A DNA stretch of 64,000 bases from assembly GCA_025765595.1 (NCBI GenBank), contig JAIVFH010000002.1, forward strand, positions 62,001-126,000. Reading direction: 5' to 3'. How positions within the stretch are numbered: position 1 is the stretch's first letter; every line of letters starts with the position of its first letter. Below are positions 12,912-23,078 of the stretch, one piece after another. Origin of the DNA: Obelidium mucronatum. Its lineage: Eukaryota; Chytridiomycota; Chytridiomycetes; Chytridiales; Chytriomycetaceae. The notes under the pieces are model-generated. The model was not told where the DNA came from, did not search any database, and saw only the letters and a list, made by a program, of their open reading frames with translations. The position numbers were made by a program, and so were the translations under genes.

Positions 12912-15613
12912 TCACTTTAAAGAAAATTTAGAAAATAGAGTTACTGGAAGGTTGGGGTTATTTTCCTTCTCCTCCGCAACTTTTGTTTTGATTTGATCCA
13001 GTACCTCGCGGATCTGACTGCGATCCAAATCATCGCGCTTGTACAAGAGCTCCTCCACAAAAGGTATTGGAATATCTGGATATGCCTTCCACAGAGTGTA
13101 AAAGTCCAAAAATAAGAGCGATCCATTGCTTTCGATAAACCCAATAATCTTGTCCATCACATCAAATGATGCTTTTACTCGCTTCGGTGTTTTGTAGCGA
13201 GAGAAAAAGTCAACAGCCAATTCTAGATCTTGCCTCATTTTTTCAGTGGCTAATGGCAGTTTGAGTTTCCCTCCCTTGTTCCTGAGAGACTCAACGTATA
13301 GTAAAATGAATCTGTCTTGTAATTCATTGACGTATTTCGTGAAAATATAGTCTTGCATTCTTTCTTGGAAATCTGTACAATCTATAACGATATCCTGCCA
13401 TTAATGTAACCGTACAAATTTGCTTCGTCCAACTTACAATCTTCGAACGTCCCGATAACAAGTCTCATTAATTCTAAATCATACCACTCAGCGCAGTAAA
13501 ATTTGACGAGCGCCGGAAGAGCATCCTTCAAAGTAATATCAATGAGAATCCCATAACACCTCTTCACAATCTTCATGAACCCATCCAACGAATTTCTCAT
13601 CAACTCCACAGCCTGTGATTTGAATGGATCGTCCATCAGAGTATCAATGCGGGAAATCATGATTTCAGAAAACTCGGTACACTTCATGAAGTCGTTGGCA
13701 AGAGCAGTGATATAATCGGGTAGGCCCTCTGCCAAATCGGATGCCTTCTCTGTAAACTTGTCATACTCAAATTCAACGATTCGCGTCCACGCCCGTTGGA
13801 ACTCTTCAAGCGCGGTGCTGCATTCTGACATGACCTGAAAATTATCGAGAAAGAGAAAATTAAGAATGTTTGGAGCTTGTTTTTTGCTGTCAACACATCT
13901 GGCTTACATCAAAAGTCAGAGCCCCACGACTCGACGAAGAAACCACATCAATTTGCTGATTAAACATTTGAAACACAATAACAGACCCTGACAAAATGTA
14001 CTTTCCACTTCCATCCACTTCAGGCGGTCCAGACCGATCCAAAAAGTCCCTTGTCTCACTATTCAACAAGTTATTCAACCACTCTCCAAGCCTCTCGCGA
14101 ACCAACTGGATATAATGTAGAATTAATTCATCTTCGCGATCATCCAACAATCGAGGCTCCAACAACTCCTCTCCAACTCCCAATCTGCCGTTCATGTTGT
14201 AGTAATAGTCGCGGACGAGTTTTAGAAGAATCAGGATGGATCCTGCTTCCATGGGACCTGCGATAATGTTCTCCACCATGTCGTAGATGGAGCGATGGTA
14301 TTCCAAGACGAAAAACTGGAAAATGTTGTACTTTTTGGGGAAACGCGGGTTCAATTCGTCGTGGACAACAATCAAGTCGTCTATTACGGCGTCAATAGCG
14401 AGTGGTAGCTCTGAGAAGTCTATCATTTGTGCTTGGTACATTTGGTTGACGTGGGCATTGATGGCATCTCTCTTCAAGAACAAAAAAGCGGAGTCAGTGT
14501 TTTTGATTTTCCAAAAGAGCCCAAAAGTTGAATCTTACAAGAACGTCAAAGAATTTGATTCGATATGATTTACTGTGGATATTCAAATTTTTAGTGGAAA
14601 ACTTCATGGTTAATCAAACCTTCAGGAGGGAAAAAAAAGGTGGCTAACATTGTTCGCGCGGATTCAAGCAGCTCTTGCGGCGTTGTAGCTTCAGCAATAG
14701 AAGCCAATTCATCCGCCTTCTCTTCCGTCTCTATAATCTTGACAAGCCGCAACACAGCAGCTGTATTCCCAGCCTTAACCAACGCGATGGTATTTTTCCC
14801 CACTTCCCAAATATACGTTTCAAACTGAATTATCAGGTCATCCACCTGTTTAAAGTAATTGTTGAGAACATCCAGAACCTCTTGTGGTGATTTCTTTGAT
14901 TTCGCAAGAGTTGAGTTACGCAAAGTTTCTAAATTTTGGATCTGGTAGTGAAGGAACAACAGGTTATCTTTTTTTTTCGCGTTAGAATTGTTGACATTGA
15001 GGTATTCAAGTATTAAAAAACAAAAGCGCAAAAACCTGCAGGTCCAGTTGGATTGGCAGAATCTTGAGCCAGGAGATTTTGAATTTTAGCAACCTGTGCA
15101 TTGAGTTGTAGAAATTGCTCAACAAGCTCCTTGGTAGCAACAAAGTTTTGATGTGTTCGCGAAATCTATGGGCACCAATACAACCCGCCAATTAAAAAAA
15201 GTCTGATGGACACAGAGAAAGAAAAGAAAGAAAGAAAAAGGAAAACAAAAACCTTTTTAATATCCTTATAATTTTTGATATTATTCCCCTTTTCCCAAGA
15301 CTTGTCAATTGAAATCAAAGCGTTTTTGACATGTGTGGTTGTGTCCTGCGCCTTCTCGATGGTAGAAAGACCCAGATTCTGATCGTGTAGCGCTTGTTCC
15401 ATTAAAGTTTTGAGTTGAGCATCAACAGCGGCGCGTTCTTTGGCGAATTTGCGTTTAAGAACTTGGAGTCTGTTTACGAGATCATCGGGATGCCGCATGA
15501 GTTCCTTGTTTTTTTTGGTTTTTAATCAGAGCGTTTCTGGATAAGGGAGAACTTCCAAAACGAACTTGAATGCGGAGGACGCCTCCTGCGCGTGCTTCTT
15601 CCTCGATAAACAT
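12912..15613 (-). CDS. SEC6: Exocyst complex subunit SEC6 (EXOC3)
   Basis: Subunit of the exocyst, which tethers secretory vesicles to the plasma membrane. The first exon (ATG 15613) is short, reading MFIEEEARAGGVLRIQ. It splices through an intron of about 60 nt into ELMRHPDDLVNRLQVLKRK, giving the coiled N-terminus typical of Sec6. Later exons carry HQNFVATKELVEQFLQLN, DVLNNYFKQVDDLI, and the well-conserved block with FFVLEYHRSIYDMVENII and LLKLVRDYYY. C-terminal helical exons lie around 13831-13382 and 13358-12912. At least six exons are seen, all in consistent frames. The length of about 740 residues fits the family. Confidence 0.85.
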
Positions 15614-15709
15614 TCTTTGTTTTTTACTTTATTTTTTTTACATACAACATGAAATCGCCTCAACATCTACTTTTATGGCTCTGGGACGCTGAAGAAGGAA
15701 AAGGAATCT

Positions 15710-17065
15710 TTGGCAGCGCCATCAATCGCCGACGGCTGTACATTGATTGCCCATCACATTCCACTGGTCTTTGCGATCACCATTGCCATTACCACTGCCA
15801 CCCTCATATCCATAAATCGCAACAACAAATCATCACCTCATACACGTACTGATAAAATCAGCTATCTCGGCGATAAGAAAAAGATCCAACCAACTTCAGT
15901 AGTCGCAACAACAACAGCCTGTCACCTCCAACACAAACTCCCAACCGAACTCGTACAACTCATCTTCAGCCACATCCATCCATCCCATGCATTCAAATAC
16001 CGCCGTCTCTGCCGCCGCATTGATGCATGTCTTTCATCGACTTCGTTTGTCGCCTTGAATCTGGATCGATTTGTTACTCTCGCGACACCACCACCATTAT
16101 CAACACCATCATCACCACCAGCAGCAGTAGCAGCAGCAGCAAAACAAATGGTCTTTGAAAGCTGCGAATACACTGCTTATTTCCACCGAATGTATTTCAA
16201 ATGGCCGAGGATATACCAGAGAGAATACACACGTCGTGTCCTTGTAAATTTGCAAAAAATTAGTTGGACCGATGATCGGGCGAGACGGTTATTCTTGTTC
16301 CGTTCTGGTGGTGGTCGTGGTGGTGGTCTTGTTGACAACCACCCCCAAATTCAACGTGAAATAGCAAGCACCACTCGCAAAGGAATATCAATGATCCCAA
16401 AGTCACTTGGAATGATAACAACTCTCACATACCTCAAGTTGAACCATCTTGGGTTGACTGGCCGTTTCGCTGATGCAGTCACATTACACTTGGTAAGCTG
16501 TGCAACCTGGAGACACTGTCACTTTGCCATAATAACTTGCACGGCCCACTCCCGAATGAGATATCAACCTTGTCTGCGCTTACGGATTTTGGATCTCGGG
16601 TTCAATATGCTTGTCTGGCGCGATTCCTGTGGAGCTGTATACCTCGTTACGGTCATCTACGAACGCTCAAGTTGAACAATAACAGCTTCAGCGGGGGTTT
16701 GGTTCCAGAGATTCGGTGTTTGAGGAATTTGGAAAGGTTGGATTTGGGACACTAACAGTCTTGTTGGGGATATTCCCCAGGAAATTGGAACGTGTTTGCA
16801 CGGGTTGTATTTTATGGATCTAAGCAATAACCACTTTTCTCGAGAGATTCCTTGTGAATTGGGGAACTTGAGTGATTTACGGTTTCTCTTTCTGCAGAAT
16901 AACCAATTAACTGGGACTGTGCCTGTGGAGTTGGGGCGGTTACGGAATATTGATATGGTTTCTGTAAAAGGGAACCTTGTTTCTTTGCCTAAACTGAGGG
17001 CTGTAGATGGTGGGCGTGCAGTCGTGTGGTACATCCTTCAACGAGAGTTGAATTATAAAGCTTAA
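15710..17065 (+). pseudogene. F-box/leucine-rich-repeat protein broken by frameshifts
   Basis: The 5' part reads in one frame: a hydrophobic segment, then an F-box-like stretch (LPTELVQLIFSHIHPSHAF near 15940), then low-complexity sequence. From about 16390 plant-type LRRs (LxxLxLxxNxLxGxIPxEL) follow, but the coding frame changes about five times. SLGMITTLTYLKLN is in one frame, LGKLCNLETLSL in another, and LDLGFNML, then GAIPVEL, then LRTLKLNNNSFSG, then DIPQEIG each need a further one-base shift. The last segment (LFLQNNQLTGTVPVELG) runs to a stop at 17063-17065. Either this is a decaying gene or the assembly has indel errors here. An alternative upstream ATG lies at 15649 in another frame. 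Confidence 0.55.
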
Positions 17066-17121
17066 CTTTGCATCTCTGATAATTGTATCTCAAACTGCTT
17101 TTCTTTTATTTGTTTGGCAAG

Positions 17122-18616
17122 TTAAGCATTGGTTGGCTTCAACAACAAAGGAACGGAACCCTCAGGGAAGGGAACTCCAAGCTCCAAAAGCTTGGCAAAA
17201 GCAGCAGAGAAGTCCTACACACAAGTTGATCAATTTAAGTAAAATTACAAAAAAAAACTGGTTAAATGAAAAAAAATATATGTAACTGTACCTTGAAGAA
17301 GAGATCACTGTCCTTGGCGTACTTGTACGCTTGCAAGTAAAAGGCGCGGTCAGTTGTAGAAAGCCATAGTCTCCAGGAAGCATCATCAAGTCACCAGTAG
17401 CCTTGTCAGCAAACTGCTTTGGACCATCCCACTTGCGTTCGACCCACTTTTCTTCAAGAAGACGTTGGTAGTAGTCGTTGGAGAATGTAGTCTGATAAAC
17501 ACGTTAAAAAAAAGATTCAGAACTCAAGGGCCATAAAAACCAAAAAAAAAAACAGAAAACAGAGATTAACTTACTGGAGCACGAGTCCATGGTCCTTCGA
17601 ATCCAGAACGGTCCTTGTGGCAACGTCCCAAAGCGTGAGCACCAGCCAAAGCAGTGATTTCTTGGTCATTGAAACCCATACGGTAGAAAATGTCACGAAT
17701 GTGACGCTGGCCTTGGGCAGCGTCTGGAAGACGACCATCTGGTGGGCAAGATTCGGCAGAAACGGCATCAGCACGACCGGCTCTCCATGGAACAATTGGA
17801 CCGCCCTGAAAACCAAAAAAATAAATAAATAATAATTCAGTTATTTGAGAACTGATGCCAAATTTCTGTGCTCTAACGTCATACCATTTCCTGAACAGCA
17901 ACAACACCAGCCAAAGTCCAGAGATCGGCATAAGAAATTTGTGGGAACTTCTTCTTGATTGGCTCAAGAATGTTTCTATAGTGGGGGGGACAAGAAATTC
18001 AGAGACATGGTGCTTTAAATCGCAAGACACGTGGTGTCTTTTTGCTTTCAACAAAGGGCTAAATCGTCTTTTTTTCCTTCTCACACGAGGGTTGACCAAC
18101 CAGGACCCCGAATTTAACATTGTAAAGTAAAAGAAATGAGCATACCTGGCAACGCTCAAACCAGCGTTCGCACCGTGGGAAGCCTCCGGGTCGAAGCGCA
18201 TAGTCGCGCCGTTGGACCCGCCCGTCTTTGTGTCCTTGTCGTAGGTACCCGAGGCGTGCCAGGCGAGACGCACGAGGACTGGTCCGTACGAGCCGTCGTC
18301 GTAGTTGTCGTTGTCTATTGTTAATTGTTTAGTAGCTCGCTGATCAACTGCTGTAAAACGCACCCAGGATGGCGGCAATCGCATTGTACACCTCCTGGTA
18401 GTCCAGCGGCTTCGCCGGGCTGGCCGCCGCGCCGGCCGCCTGCTTGAGGTCGCCCTGGAAGTAGTACGCGGCGGCGCCCGCCGCGCCAAGCACCAGCGGC
18501 AGCGTCCAGTTGGCGCCCTTCTTCTCGGCCGCCGCGCCGCCGCTCGACGCAAAGCGGCGCGAAACGTTCGCAGCGGGGAGGCGGCGCGCGGCCGTCGAAA
18601 GAACTCGCGAGAACAT
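17122..18616 (-). CDS. CCP1: Cytochrome c peroxidase, mitochondrial (one apparent frame break)
   Basis: Heme peroxidase that reduces hydrogen peroxide with electrons from cytochrome c in the mitochondrial intermembrane space. Exon 1 (18616-18350) encodes an arginine/serine-rich targeting sequence ([20 protein letters not shown]) followed by a hydrophobic segment ([12 protein letters not shown]). Downstream exons hold the distal heme site [51 protein letters not shown], the proximal-histidine motif [11 protein letters not shown], and SGFEGPWT. The final exon ends [10 protein letters not shown] and stops at 17122. In the penultimate exon, near 17365, the frame changes by one base between DLMMLPGD and [12 protein letters not shown]. 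No intron there explains it, so it is a frameshift or an assembly indel. Confidence 0.85.
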
Positions 18617-18706
18617 TTTGGTGTTTGTTTGGGTTTGGGTGGGGTGACTTTTTATTTTTATTTATTTGTGCCTGCTTTGAAATCCGTTTCACTTGAAGCG
18701 CTTGCT
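18617..18706. promoter_or_regulatory. Divergent CCP1 / Clr2-like promoter region
   Basis: Only 90 bp separate the ATGs of two divergently transcribed genes. The segment includes a T-rich run (18645-18668). Use as a shared promoter is inferred from the spacing alone. Confidence 0.35.
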
Positions 18707-19573
18707 ATGAGTCTGCCGTCCAACCACCCGCTGCCGTCGGGCCCAGACTGGAGCATTCCATCCGACGCGTCCCTTAAAACGTGGACATTGAAACTGGGCG
18801 TCGACTCGCTGCCCGCCGGCTACACCCTGATGCAGCAACAACGCCCATCCGGCCAGTTCGACAAGTACCTGTACGGCCACCCTTCCGGCGGCAGATTCAG
18901 AAGGTGTGTGCTGCTGTTTTTTTCTCTTTTATCCTGAAAACTTGACATCACATTTTACAGTCCCGCCGAATTCTTGCCTCACTGGCTGTTTCTGAAATCA
19001 AATCAACTCGAACCACCATGTGAATGCAAATTATGTAAAACTGGGAAATCAAAATCGGTTACTGCATCATCATTGAAACGTACTCCCACTGGGGACAGCC
19101 GCATTGATAGTAGCGACACGGAGTCTATTTCAATCATCATCAGTCCTCCACGGCCTAACCGCCGTCGCGCAACACTTCCTACAACCACCTCTAGATCATC
19201 AACGAAAACTGTATACCCAAAGGTTGAGCCAAAAATTGAGACAGATATCGACGCGTCAAGCAGTACCATTCTGGAACCTACTGCATCAGCAGCAGCAGTA
19301 CCTGTTAAGATTGAGACAATTGATGATGATCCCGAAGTTATTTTACTTTCTACCAAGTCGATTATATCGGAAAAAAAGTTGGGCCGCCGCCGCAGTGATT
19401 CTAATCCGTCAAATACATCCTCCTCCTCCACGAATAAGTTACAACCACACCCAGATAGACTGGCTCAATCCTTCAAATCCAGCCACGATCAAACTCAACG
19501 CCATAGCAGCAACAACAACAACAACAATCATGCCTTCTTCTTCTCGAACCGGGATCCAACAACATTTCTCTAG
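18707..19573 (+). CDS. Clr2-like (cryptic loci regulator) N-terminal domain protein
   Basis: Two exons. The first begins MSLPSNHPLPSGPDW and contains LPAGYTLMQQQRPSGQFDKY. An intron of about 55 nt ending near 18960 leads to SPAEFLPHWLFLKS and then CECKLC. This order (LPxGY, then the FRSPAEFxPHxxWL block, then CxCxxC) is the signature of the N-terminal domain of Clr2-type transcriptional-silencing proteins of the SHREC-like group. The rest is serine-rich and low-complexity, and this frame stops at 19571-19573. Downstream, other frames still look coding (see 19574-20288), so the true 3' end may be further on, past a frameshift or an unrecognised intron. Confidence 0.6.
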
Positions 19574-20288
19574 GACCTCATCGGAAACGAACATTCTCTG
19601 ATTCAGAGCACCACGACAACGACCCATCAAAACGATATCGCCGCCATTCATTTGACCCACCGCAGGCGCCTACAGAACCACAACAAAGACGACAACGACG
19701 AAGATGAAGATACCCACCAGTCATCAGACCAAACCAATTTCCTCAAATCCTACAGATTCAAGAAACTACCTGGAAGCACCACCACCATTAGACCACACAG
19801 TGCCCACAACGGCGGCGCAACCACTACCACCAACACCAACACCAACACCACATCCACCATCGTGATTACTGAAAAGCCACCACCGCCCAACTTTGAATGG
19901 CCTATGATACCAAAAGACACTACAAGAATAAAATCAAGGACTGTATACCCGGAAATACCAACTTCCAACATGTCCCACAGAACAAGGAAGTAGCAATATC
20001 AGTTCAACCACCACCACAACCACCGCCACAACAACAACGGCAGCAGCAGCAGCAGCCGGAGCAGCAGCAGGAGCAGCAACTTCTACTAGTTCTGCATCAA
20101 TTGATTACCAAACCACGGGACTTGCTGCTCCAATTTTTTATCGAGGGGATCCGGCTTGCCGCGGCTGTTACTGCTGATCCCAGGGATAAGAAGAGAGTGC
20201 TTGATTACCTAAAGAGCTTTGAAAAAGAGTGCGATGAGGATGATGATGGGTACAGCAACAACAACAACAACGATGGTGGTGATGGTCG
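19574..20288 (+). other. Low-complexity region, coding-like in shifting frames
   Basis: About 700 bp rich in CAA/CAG/CCA and ACC triplets. Plausible protein segments appear in different frames: RKRTFSDSEHHDN near 19585, a Thr/Asn-rich stretch near 19820, a Gln/Pro-rich run near 20010-20090, and a Lys-rich helix (KKRVLDYLKSFEKECDED) near 20190. I cannot decide whether it is the 3' part of the Clr2-like gene, the 5' part of the KH gene, or a link joining the two. Confidence 0.4.
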
Positions 20289-21671
20289 GTGGTACCTATG
20301 ATGGTGGCGACTACAGGGGCAACAACAGCAGCAGCAACAGTGGCATCAGTTTATATGGATACAATGGTCGTGATGACGGTTACAATGATGCTGACAGGAA
20401 CTCTTACGGAAAGCAATAGTTATGATAACAATGAAGACGATGACGATGATTTTCGGTATAGCTGGGATCCGGATAATAATTCTGAGGATAACGAGGTGAA
20501 AGAATACACCATGAAGGCGGAGGAAAAGGAAATGGTTTCGAGAATGCGAATTCTGGTATCAAAAGTTGAACTGCAGACAATTGCAGGACCATCGGGGGAA
20601 TCGTTGGTTCAAATCGCCAAGGAAGTGGGGATACATTACAGTGTCGTTTCATCTCCGGGCTTTATAACTGCTGAAGCTACTGCTGCTGCTACTACCACAA
20701 CAACAAACAGGACAACTTTGAGCCCCAAAGACGACGTGGATCGAGTATTACAACTTTCCGGCCCTTTAGATTGCATCGCGAAAGGAATCTCAATGATGGC
20801 AGACATGCTATCCACACACTCTCGACATCAATCCGGTCCCGACAAACCACCCGTCGTAATGATCCGCCTCCTGATTGAACAAGACTTGATCCCGCATTTG
20901 ATTGGCGTGAATGGGCGGAAAGTGAACCAGATCCGGGATGACTCTGGGTTGATGGATATCAGTGTTGGACGTGAGGCGTTGGTGAAGTCTACAGAGTATG
21001 TCTTGTATTTATCGGGTGTGACGGATGCGATTCAGATTGGTTGTTATGAGGTTGGACAGTTGGTTCGAGGTCATGAGTCTGACGTTTGTATGAGTACTCC
21101 GTATCGGCCTGTTGCGGGGTATGTTGCCGGAGAGTGGAAGGATGCCATGATGCCTAAAGAGGGGGTGTTGGGGGATCCAACCGTCACACGGTATCGGAAC
21201 CGGGAGGGGTACCAAATTTCGATTCCGTCTGATTTGGTGGGGTATGTTATTGGGAAACGCGGGATGCATGTGAATGGGATTTGTCAGCGCTCGGGAGCTA
21301 GGATCATCATTCGAGATGAACAGTTTGGGGTTCTTGGCGGAATGTTGAATCCTTCCAAGACGAGCGCCACGATTTCTGTGACTGGAGGGGCAGCAGGAAG
21401 TAAAGAGATTTGTAATTTGGCAATGTTTATGGTACTTGGGACGGTGAAGCGAGGGACTGAAAGAAAGGAAGCGCGACAGAGAGAGCAGGAGCAGTTTGAA
21501 AAGGATTTGCGTGACTACATGTGCAAGGCCAAGTGTAGTGATGCTGATTTGCGGAAAGCGGGACTTTTTGGGTTTGTCAACAACGAGAAGCGGCAGATTT
21601 TGGCGAAATTGAAAGCGGAGCACTTGCAAAAGAAACGAATAGCCAATTCCATTACAATCGTCATTGATTGA
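20289..21671 (+). CDS. Multi-KH-domain RNA-binding protein
   Basis: Predicted RNA-binding protein with KH folds, like the PCBP/hnRNP K group. After an Asn/Asp-rich N-terminus, a first KH-like region starts at MRILVSKVELQTIAGPSG (about 20545). A second has IEQDLIPHLIGVNGRKVNQI (about 20872, with a GVNGRK loop in place of GxxG). A third has IPSDLVGYVIGKRGMHVNGI (about 21223, with a canonical GKRG loop). A charged coiled tail follows, and the stop is at 21669-21671. The KH-bearing frame is continuous from 20289, but the first 60 residues are methionine/threonine-rich and probably out of frame. A neighbouring frame reads DYRGNNSSSNSGISLYGYNG. The true 5' end is therefore uncertain. Confidence 0.65.
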   Translation: MVPMMVATTGATTAAATVASVYMDTMVVMTVTMMLTGTLTESNSYDNNEDDDDDFRYSWDPDNNSEDNEVKEYTMKAEEKEMVSRMRILVSKVELQTIAGPSGESLVQIAKEVGIHYSVVSSPGFITAEATAAATTTTTNRTTLSPKDDVDRVLQLSGPLDCIAKGISMMADMLSTHSRHQSGPDKPPVVMIRLLIEQDLIPHLIGVNGRKVNQIRDDSGLMDISVGREALVKSTEYVLYLSGVTDAIQIGCYEVGQLVRGHESDVCMSTPYRPVAGYVAGEWKDAMMPKEGVLGDPTVTRYRNREGYQISIPSDLVGYVIGKRGMHVNGICQRSGARIIIRDEQFGVLGGMLNPSKTSATISVTGGAAGSKEICNLAMFMVLGTVKRGTERKEARQREQEQFEKDLRDYMCKAKCSDADLRKAGLFGFVNNEKRQILAKLKAEHLQKKRIANSITIVID

Positions 21672-21796
21672 GTGGTGTCTTCGTTTTTTTTTTTTTGAAG
21701 TTTGCAGTTGAACAGATTGATTGATTCGTTTATTCCCTCCTCTTGATCCTTCATCGTCATAGCCTATGTACAAGCGGCGTTGGTGGTGCATGCATT

Positions 21797-22292
21797 TCAA
21801 ATTTGATCATCACTTATCCTTTCGCCCCGCGCCTCTTTCCTTGCAGCGGCAGCTTCTGGGTCAAACTTTTTCTTGTTTGGACCCGTCTTTGCCATGCGCA
21901 CGCCCTGCTTGGACTTGTGCATTTCCTCCACCTCCTTCTTTGACAGCTGGCGTGGCTTTTCAAACAGACTGGGATCGCGTTCGTACTCGAGCCGCTTCTC
22001 TTCGGCCAGCTGCTTCTGGCGCTCGAGCTCCAGCTGTTCTTCTTTCAGCTTCTGCAGACGCCAGTACTCTCTTGCCTCCGCTTCTTCGGCCTCCTTCTTC
22101 CGCATCCGTTCAGCGTCTTCCGCTTCTTTGTCGCCCGCGCCTTTCTCGTCTGGCAGAAACGCGGGCGCAAAGCGCCGCATGCTCTTCCCGTCGGCGTCTT
22201 CGCCCATGTACGCGTCGAGCGTGCCCGGCACCAGCGCCAGCAGCGCGCGGAACGACCGCCGCACAAACGCCGCGCGTTCAACCAGCCGCCAC

Positions 22293-22326
<34 letters not shown>

Positions 22327-22609
22327 GCGCCACCGCCGCGCAGATGGCCGCCGCGAGCCGCGCGTCGATTCCGTTGGCCGCCGCGTCGACGCCGACCGCC
22401 GCGTCGCCGCACGACGCGAACGACGCGATCGTCAGCGTGAACACAAGCTCGTGCACGTCGTACATGTGGCAGTCTGCCGGCTGCGGGACACGCACGGTGA
22501 CTACGAGCGGGAACGGGCTGGCGGCGCTGGCCGGCTTCAGCTTGACGGGTATGTCGGCTGCCCGGAGCTGCTCGCATTCGGCCTTGAGCATGTCTTTGGG
22601 CGATGTCAT
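21797..22609 (-). CDS. Hypothetical protein with charged coiled-coil tail (possible RWD-like N-terminus)
   Basis: Single exon, ATG 22609 (MTSPKDMLKAECEQL), 270 residues. The N-terminal 130 residues (FPLVVTVRVPQP, then VHELVFTLTIASF) could be an RWD-like fold, but I am not sure. A glycine run of about ten residues comes from a CCG repeat (about 22288-22320) and is followed by WRLVERAAFVRRSFRALLAL. The second half is a Glu/Lys/Arg coiled coil (YWRLQKLKEEQLELERQKQL) with a basic end. The frame stays open upstream to an ATG at 22723 through a purine tract encoding almost only Lys and Glu, so the start is ambiguous. The 5' half is very G+C-rich. Function unknown. Confidence 0.55.
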
Positions 22610-22657
22610 TTTTCGTTTTTTTTTTTCTTTTTTTTTTTTTTTCTTTTCTTTCTTTTT

Positions 22658-22693
<36 letters not shown>

Positions 22694-23078
22694 CTTTCTT
22701 CTATTTATTCTTCGTTCATTCACATAATAACATGTAAATAGATCAAAGGATCAGACTTTGCGCTTCATGTCGTCCAAATAATTGAATTAAAGGTTAGGGA
22801 GATGTGGAGATGGGAAATCACGCGGATGACTTATCGGCAAAAAATGAACCCCTAATGCTCTGATGCAAATGAACTCAGCGACAAACACTAGAATACATAA
22901 CTGGTACATTTTAAACACTGTTTGAAAATGATTGTAAACTATTTGAAGCACAATGATTCAAAAAGAATCCACACAACCTCTCAAACGAACTCTCATCTCA
23001 ATCAAAAAATAAAAAGTAAAGAGTCTTAACCCCTTTAGGAAGGAATAAGAAAAAATAAGAAAAAAGTCAAAAGAGTGA
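22610..23078. other. Intergenic region with 90-bp pyrimidine tract
   Basis: From 22613 to 22700 the + strand is almost pure T with scattered C, directly upstream of the minus-strand hypothetical gene. The remaining 380 bp up to the start of paralog C are A/T-rich and show no gene or RNA I can support. Confidence 0.6.

Noticed and set aside
21009..21800. Minus-strand frame of 263 residues
   Set aside because: Antisense shadow of the KH-domain exon, with composition rich in His, Arg and Pro as expected of a shadow.
21873..22727. Plus-strand frame of 284 residues rich in Ser and Phe
   Set aside because: Antisense to the charged coiled-coil gene; its Phe run is just the T tract.
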